9,477 nt of DNA, taken from contig CAJYBF010000025.1 in the NCBI GenBank assembly GCA_913064935.1, positions 1 to 9,477 of the forward strand. The letters run 5' to 3'. Of the stretch, positions 5,506 to 9,477 are shown in pieces. The stretch is from an uncultured Mollicutes bacterium (lineage in GTDB: Bacteria > Bacillota_I > Bacilli_A > MAG-NZ). A program made the translations under genes and the position numbers. Each line of letters starts with the position of its first letter. Position 1 is the first letter of the stretch. The notes under the pieces are model-generated. The model had not been told where the DNA came from. It did not search any database and worked only from the letters and a program-made list of their open reading frames with translations.

Positions 5506-7890
5506 ATGTTTGGTGGACGCACAGGGAGAGACGGTGTTGGAGGAGCAACTGGTTCTAGTAAAGAACACAACGCTGAATCTATCGAAACTTCAAGTGCGGA
5601 AGTTCAAAAAGGAAATGCTCCTGAGGAAAGAAAAATACAAAGATTGTTTAGAAATATTGAAGTTACTCGATTGATAAAGAAAGCCAAAGACTTTGGAGCT
5701 GGTGGCGTGAGTGTAGCTATAGGTGAAATAGCAGATAGTTTAATTATCAATTTAGATAAAGTTAAAACAAAATACTCAGGTCTTAATGGTACCGAGTTAG
5801 CGATATCTGAATCTCAGGAGAGAATGGCAGTAGTGATAGAAGCAAAAGACTCGGAAAAATTCATGAGTCTTTGTAAAGAGGAAAACTTAGAAGCTACTAG
5901 AATTGCGGTAGTTACAGATAATGGTCGTCTAGAGATTTACTGGAGGGGAAAAAAGATAGTAGATTTATCAAGAGAGTTTATCGATACAAATGGTGTGAGA
6001 CAATCAACAAAAGTTAATGTTCACTCCATTGATAAAAATTCTAGGTTGAATAGAGAAGTTTTAGGAAAGACCTTGAAAGAGAGAGTTTTAAGTAATCTAA
6101 GTGATTTGAATGTTGCATCACAAAAAGGAATGGTCGAACATTTTGACTCTACTGTTGGAGCCGGAACTGTACTAATGCCTTATGGTGGCAAGTATCAAAC
6201 AACAGCTTCTCAAAGTTCCATCCATAAAATTCCCGTACTTGATGGGAATACGAAAACTGCTAGTATAATGACGTTTGGATATAATCCATTTCTTGAAGAA
6301 TGGAGTCCTTTTCATGGTGATGCCTATTCTGTGCTAGAGTCTTTAACCAAAATAGTATCTAGTGGTGCAAGTTATGAAAAAGTTAGATTTAGTTTTCAAG
6401 AGTATTTTGAAAAGTTAGAAAAAGATTCCACGAAATGGGGAAAACCATTCGCAAGTCTCTTAGGAAGTATATATATGCAAGAGGGATTTAACCTCCCAGC
6501 AATTGGTGGTAAAGATTCAATGAGTGGGACTTTTAAAAATATCTCAGTTCCACCCACTTTAATAAGTTTTGCGGTGACGACGATGAATGTAGGTAATGTT
6601 ATTTCACCTGAGTTTAAGAAAGTGAATAATTATCTGTACTTGATTAAGCACGATGAGTTAAACTGTCTTCCTAACATAGATGAACTTAAGGAGAATTTTA
6701 ACTTTATTAATGAGTTAAATGAAGATGGGAAAATTCAATCAGCATATGCAATCGAATATGGTGGATTAAGTGAAGCCTTGATGAAGGCAAGTTTAGGTAA
6801 CAAGATAGGATTCACAGTAGACACAGATTTAGATTTATTTAGATCTGATTATGGAAGTATACTACTTGAAGTTACAGAAGAAATAGATTATTTAAAATCT
6901 GTGCTAATTGGTAGGACAAGTGAAAATATTTCCTTAAACAAAACTCATTTCACTTTTGGTGATATTGAAGAATCGCTGAATATATTCAGCGACTTATATC
7001 CAGTTTTATCAAAAACGAGTATTGATTTAAAGGAGTTCACTCGAAAAAGTGTTGAAAGACGTAAATCAAAGGAAATTGTAAATGATGTTAAGGTATTCAT
7101 TCCTGTGTTTCCCGGTATGAATAGTGAGTATGATATGATTAAGGCTTTTAGCGAAGCTGGTGGATATGTAAAGTCGATTGTATTCAAAAATCAAAATGAG
7201 AATGACATTAGAGAATCTATCCAAGCATTTGCGAATGAGATTGATAAATCAAATATCTTTGCGCTAAGTGGTGGATTCAGTGCAGGTGACGAACCAGACG
7301 GTAGTGGTAAATTTATTGCGAATGTTTTAAATAATGAAACTATAAGGAAGTCGATAAATAGATTTCTGGAAAGAGATGGATTGATTTTAGGGATTTGTAA
7401 TGGATTTCAAGCTTTAGTTAAATCTGGATTATTACCAAATGGTAAAGTTGGCAAAATAACAGAATCTAGTCCAACGTTATTTAAAAATGATATTAACAGA
7501 CACATTTCACATATCGCTCAAACAAAGGTAACAACGAATAATTCTGCCTGGTTAACTTCGTTTGAATTGAATGAAGTTCATAAAGTAGCAGTATCAAATG
7601 GTGAAGGTAAGTTTGTAGTTAGTGAACAGGCTGCTAAGGAACTTTATGATAATGACCAAATAGCGTTCCAATACGTTGATGAGTCTGGAAAGCCCACAAT
7701 GGATGGTTTGTATAACCCAAGTGGTTCAATGTATGCAATTGAAGGAATTATTTCAAAATGCGGTCGCATTTTAGGAAAAATGGGTCACAGTGAAAGATAT
7801 AGTATTGATTCTTTTAAAAATATCACAGGTAACAAAATTCAAAACATATTTAAAAACTCAATAGATTATTTCAAAAGGGGAAATGAATAA
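5506..7890 (+). CDS. purL: Phosphoribosylformylglycinamidine synthase, C-terminal part of broken PurL, with glutaminase domain
   Basis: This carries the rest of PurL; the ATG at 5506 is an internal Met, and no ribosome site is convincing. With the frame restored the whole protein would be about 1,230 residues, normal for fused PurL. Restored numbering: [17 protein letters not shown] near 438-455; first AIRS C-domain with SVAIGEIAD and [11 protein letters not shown]; second AIRS pair with GGKDSMSG near 770; and a class I glutamine amidotransferase from about 965 ([14 protein letters not shown]). The amidotransferase nucleophile Cys is in GICNGFQ (codon 7396-7398, about residue 1067), with His and Glu in GHSER (7786 and 7792). 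The oxyanion block is [14 protein letters not shown]. No other lesion is seen in 794 codons. The stop overlaps purC by one base. A separate glutaminase function for the fragment is only conceivable, not shown. Confidence 0.95.
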   Translation: MFGGRTGRDGVGGATGSSKEHNAESIETSSAEVQKGNAPEERKIQRLFRNIEVTRLIKKAKDFGAGGVSVAIGEIADSLIINLDKVKTKYSGLNGTELAISESQERMAVVIEAKDSEKFMSLCKEENLEATRIAVVTDNGRLEIYWRGKKIVDLSREFIDTNGVRQSTKVNVHSIDKNSRLNREVLGKTLKERVLSNLSDLNVASQKGMVEHFDSTVGAGTVLMPYGGKYQTTASQSSIHKIPVLDGNTKTASIMTFGYNPFLEEWSPFHGDAYSVLESLTKIVSSGASYEKVRFSFQEYFEKLEKDSTKWGKPFASLLGSIYMQEGFNLPAIGGKDSMSGTFKNISVPPTLISFAVTTMNVGNVISPEFKKVNNYLYLIKHDELNCLPNIDELKENFNFINELNEDGKIQSAYAIEYGGLSEALMKASLGNKIGFTVDTDLDLFRSDYGSILLEVTEEIDYLKSVLIGRTSENISLNKTHFTFGDIEESLNIFSDLYPVLSKTSIDLKEFTRKSVERRKSKEIVNDVKVFIPVFPGMNSEYDMIKAFSEAGGYVKSIVFKNQNENDIRESIQAFANEIDKSNIFALSGGFSAGDEPDGSGKFIANVLNNETIRKSINRFLERDGLILGICNGFQALVKSGLLPNGKVGKITESSPTLFKNDINRHISHIAQTKVTTNNSAWLTSFELNEVHKVAVSNGEGKFVVSEQAAKELYDNDQIAFQYVDESGKPTMDGLYNPSGSMYAIEGIISKCGRILGKMGHSERYSIDSFKNITGNKIQNIFKNSIDYFKRGNE

Positions 7891-8597
7891 TGGAAAAAAG
7901 AGATTTCTTGTACGAAGGTAAAGCAAAACAAGTGTATACAACTGATGAACTTGATAAGATAATTATTCATTATAAGGATGATGCAACTGCCTTTAATGGT
8001 GTGAAAAAAGCATCTATTTCTAATAAGGGGATTTTGAATAATAAAATCACTGAATTAATCTTTACTAAGTTAGAGAAAAAAGGTATTCCCACTCATTTCA
8101 TTAAGAGACTTAATGAAAGAGACCAGTTATGTAAGAAAGTAACAATATTTCCAATAGAGGTAATCATAAGAAACCTAATTGCTGGTTCAATGTCAAAAAG
8201 ATTATCTATAAAGGAAGGTACAAAGCCTACAAATACTATTTTTGAATTAAGCTACAAGAATGATGATTTAGGTGATCCATTAATAAATAGTGATCATGCA
8301 GTTGCGCTTGGGTTATGTACTTATGATGAACTTGATGTTATTAAGAATTACACTTTAAAAATAAACGATTTATTATCAAGTATATTTGATAATGAAGGAA
8401 TTATTTTGGTTGATTTCAAAATTGAATTTGGTAAGACTGTCGATGGCGATATTGTCTTAGCTGACGAAATAAGTCCAGACACATGTCGTTTTTGGGAAAA
8501 AGGAACTCACAAGAAATTAGATAAAGATAGATTTAGAAGAGACTTAGGTAGTGTAGAGGAAGCTTATATTGAAATCTTAGAGAGAATCTCAAAGTAG
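7890..8597 (+). CDS. purC: Phosphoribosylaminoimidazole-succinocarboxamide synthase (SAICAR synthetase)
   Basis: PurC joins aspartate to CAIR with ATP, giving SAICAR, the step directly after PurE. The 235-residue protein has the compact bacterial length. Motifs in order are [12 protein letters not shown] (ATP-binding loop), [28 protein letters not shown], then [22 protein letters not shown] and [10 protein letters not shown], which cover the known ATP, Mg and CAIR contact regions. The ATG at 7890 overlaps the purL TAA (TAATG), and AAAAGGGG at 7873-7880 gives a good ribosome site, so PurC could still be translated from an mRNA carrying the purL lesions. It appears fully intact. Confidence 0.97.
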   Translation: MEKRDFLYEGKAKQVYTTDELDKIIIHYKDDATAFNGVKKASISNKGILNNKITELIFTKLEKKGIPTHFIKRLNERDQLCKKVTIFPIEVIIRNLIAGSMSKRLSIKEGTKPTNTIFELSYKNDDLGDPLINSDHAVALGLCTYDELDVIKNYTLKINDLLSSIFDNEGIILVDFKIEFGKTVDGDIVLADEISPDTCRFWEKGTHKKLDKDRFRRDLGSVEEAYIEILERISK

Positions 8598-8611
8598 AAA
8601 GTGTGGTAGTT

Positions 8612-9088
8612 ATGTCAGAGATTAATAGTTTTTTTGATGATAAATTGAATGAGGAATGCGGTGTTTTTGGAATTTTCAATATGGAAACAGCATCGGAATT
8701 AACCTATTACGGACTACATTCTCTACAGCACCGAGGTCAAGAGGGCTGTGGAATCGTTACTAGTGATGGAGTTAATTTGAAGAGCCATAAAGGTGAAGGC
8801 CTGGTAACTAGCATCTTTAGTGAACAAAACATAAAGGATTTAAAAGGTACATCAGCGATTGGTCATGTAAGATATTCAACCGCAGGTGGTGGTGGGATGA
8901 TGAATGTTCAACCATTCTTATTTCATCATCATACAGGAGATTTTGCGCTTTGTCATAATGGAAATATTGTCAATTCAAACGAATTAAGACTTTACTTGGA
9001 GAAACAAGGAACTATTTTTCAATCAACCTCAGATAAACATCCCTGCTTTCTTCGTAAACAAACGTCAAGTCAACAGAACTTCTTTTAA
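8612..9088 (+). CDS. purF: Amidophosphoribosyltransferase, N-terminal glutaminase part only; cut off near 9034
   Basis: PurF makes phosphoribosylamine from PRPP and glutamine, the committed step of purine synthesis. The ATG at 8612 is preferred over the GTG at 8603 because homologues start close to it; no clear ribosome site precedes either. A 15-residue propeptide precedes Cys16 (EECGVFGIF), the N-terminal nucleophile exposed by self-cleavage. The Ntn-glutaminase fold follows: YYGLHSLQHRGQEGCGI, IGHVRYSTAGGGG, NVQPF and CHNGNIVNS. Homology is clean to IFQSTSD, whose last codon ends at 9034. The residues after it (KHPCFLRKQ...) are not PurF, which normally continues with Thr-Glu-Val-Leu. Only about 141 of roughly 470 codons remain and the PRPP-binding domain is missing. 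The stop at 9086-9088 belongs to joined sequence. Confidence 0.95.
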   Translation: MSEINSFFDDKLNEECGVFGIFNMETASELTYYGLHSLQHRGQEGCGIVTSDGVNLKSHKGEGLVTSIFSEQNIKDLKGTSAIGHVRYSTAGGGGMMNVQPFLFHHHTGDFALCHNGNIVNSNELRLYLEKQGTIFQSTSDKHPCFLRKQTSSQQNFF

Positions 9089-9287
9089 AGTTTTTTTCAA
9101 ATTTTGCTTGTATGTTTTCTTCATCTCCATATTCCATATCTGCATGTTTTCCTTTGAATCCACCGCCTTGTATTAATTCAAATGTTCCTTTATCAGTTAA
9201 TTTGTACTCTGAAAATTTATTCTTTTTTATGAAACCGTGCTTTACAAGAAGCTTTCCCCAATCGTCTAATTGTGATTCGTATGTCAT
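9012..9287 (-). CDS. Unrecognised protein, 3' part lost at the purF join
   Basis: A minus-strand frame of 91 codons starts at ATG 9285-9287 (MTYESQLDDWGKLL). Its composition looks protein-like: VKHGFIKKNKFSEYKLTDKG resembles a small winged-helix segment, followed by an acidic ADMEYGDEENIQ and a basic KFEKNFKRSS stretch. From about 9034 downward it reads through the reverse complement of purF, so the last eight or so residues (ending RLIEK) are artefactual and its true C-terminus is absent. No ribosome site precedes the ATG, and a TAG lies two codons upstream. A different frame upstream also looks coding and joins this one if one A is removed from the A4 run at the ATG, so the ATG may be internal. 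I do not recognise the family. Confidence 0.4.
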   Translation of the reverse strand: MTYESQLDDWGKLLVKHGFIKKNKFSEYKLTDKGTFELIQGGGFKGKHADMEYGDEENIQAKFEKNFKRSSVDLTFVYEESRDVYLRLIEK

Positions 9288-9471
9288 TTTCTAGTGTTAA
9301 CTCTTTTTTTGATTTTATATTATATATTTTTTCAGTTTTTCTAATTTCCTTTTTATGATAATCTCCAACTCACAATATTGTATCATAACTATTAAAAGCG
9401 CCTTTTTGATAGGCAATATGGCTACACATAATCGCATGGAATAAATAACTCTTCTCAACATGTATATTTTT
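9288..9471 (-). pseudogene. Coding-like upstream part of the unrecognised minus-strand gene, with an in-frame TGA
   Basis: From 9471 downward on the minus strand the frame reads HVEKSYLFHAIMCSHIAYQ, KGAFNSYDTIL, then TGA, then VGDYHKKEIRKTEKIYNIKS and KKELTLE, reaching the ATG at 9287 one frame off. It looks like real protein on both sides of the TGA. A TAA at 9472-9474 closes it upstream, and no start codon with a ribosome site is seen, so it is incomplete. A competing frame from an ATG near 9460 gives about 48 residues with less protein-like content. The product is unknown. Confidence 0.3.
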
Positions 9472-9477
9472 TTAACG

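Noticed and set aside
6945..7187. Minus-strand frame inside purL, and similar ones at 1325-1573, 1779-2009 and 2606-2809
   Set aside because: Each is antisense to a well-supported gene or frame, lacks a ribosome site, and shows no recognisable domain.
9112..9294. Plus-strand 60-codon frame in the terminal region
   Set aside because: It is antisense to the better minus-strand frame; its F/S/P-rich content reads as a shadow and it lacks a ribosome site.
1..9477. Genome-wide TGA=Trp (code 4) organism
   Set aside because: All Trp codons I located in the intact pur and other genes are TGG, no long intact frame contains TGA, and metG ends at a TGA exactly where homologues end. purL also contains TAA codons, which code 4 would not explain.
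1..9477. Defence island, CRISPR array, transposon or phage module
   Set aside because: No spaced repeats, transposase, integrase or terminal repeats were seen. The ATPase scrap at 292-462 alone is not evidence of a defence gene.

Overview
The window is AT-rich and low-GC. It reads like a Bacillota chromosome or a Mycoplasmatota relative that uses standard stop codons. The evidence is a guanine-class purine riboswitch ahead of a purine operon, a YitT-family permease, a fused PurL with its own glutaminase, B. subtilis-like PurF, and purine-rich Shine-Dalgarno sites with 1-nt stop/start overlaps. A species cannot be named from this.

Layout. 1-294: 3' part of a small inorganic pyrophosphatase gene. 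About 292-462: a minus-strand scrap of a GHKL-type ATPase gene. About 463-735: only the C-terminal tRNA-binding domain of methionyl-tRNA synthetase, overlapping an intact YitT-family membrane protein (732-1592) that ends at a strong terminator. 1752-2084: a small SHOCT-tailed membrane protein. 2085-2384: the decayed remnant of a polytopic membrane protein (DUF5684-like). 2430-2604: promoter, guanine riboswitch and terminator. 2634-9034: purE-purK-purL-purC-purF, tightly packed and co-directional. About 9035-9477: unrelated minus-strand coding sequence that cuts purF off after about 141 codons.

The pur genes encode early and middle steps of de novo IMP synthesis: PurF (PRPP to phosphoribosylamine), PurL (FGAR to FGAM), PurK and PurE (AIR to N5-CAIR to CAIR) and PurC (CAIR to SAICAR). 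They sit under one guanine-sensing transcription attenuator. Its P1 helix, antiterminator and terminator can all be drawn from the sequence.

The window has two oddities. First, several genes are broken: purL carries a one-base frame loss and two in-frame TAA codons within about 95 bases although the other 1,190 or so codons look sound, and the 2085-2384 gene has two in-frame TGA codons. Second, both ends contain abrupt joins to opposite-strand fragments of unrelated genes. I think assembly or amplification chimerism and base-level errors are at least as likely as real rearrangement and gene decay. I found no convincing new biological system, CRISPR array, tRNA, rRNA or insertion sequence.
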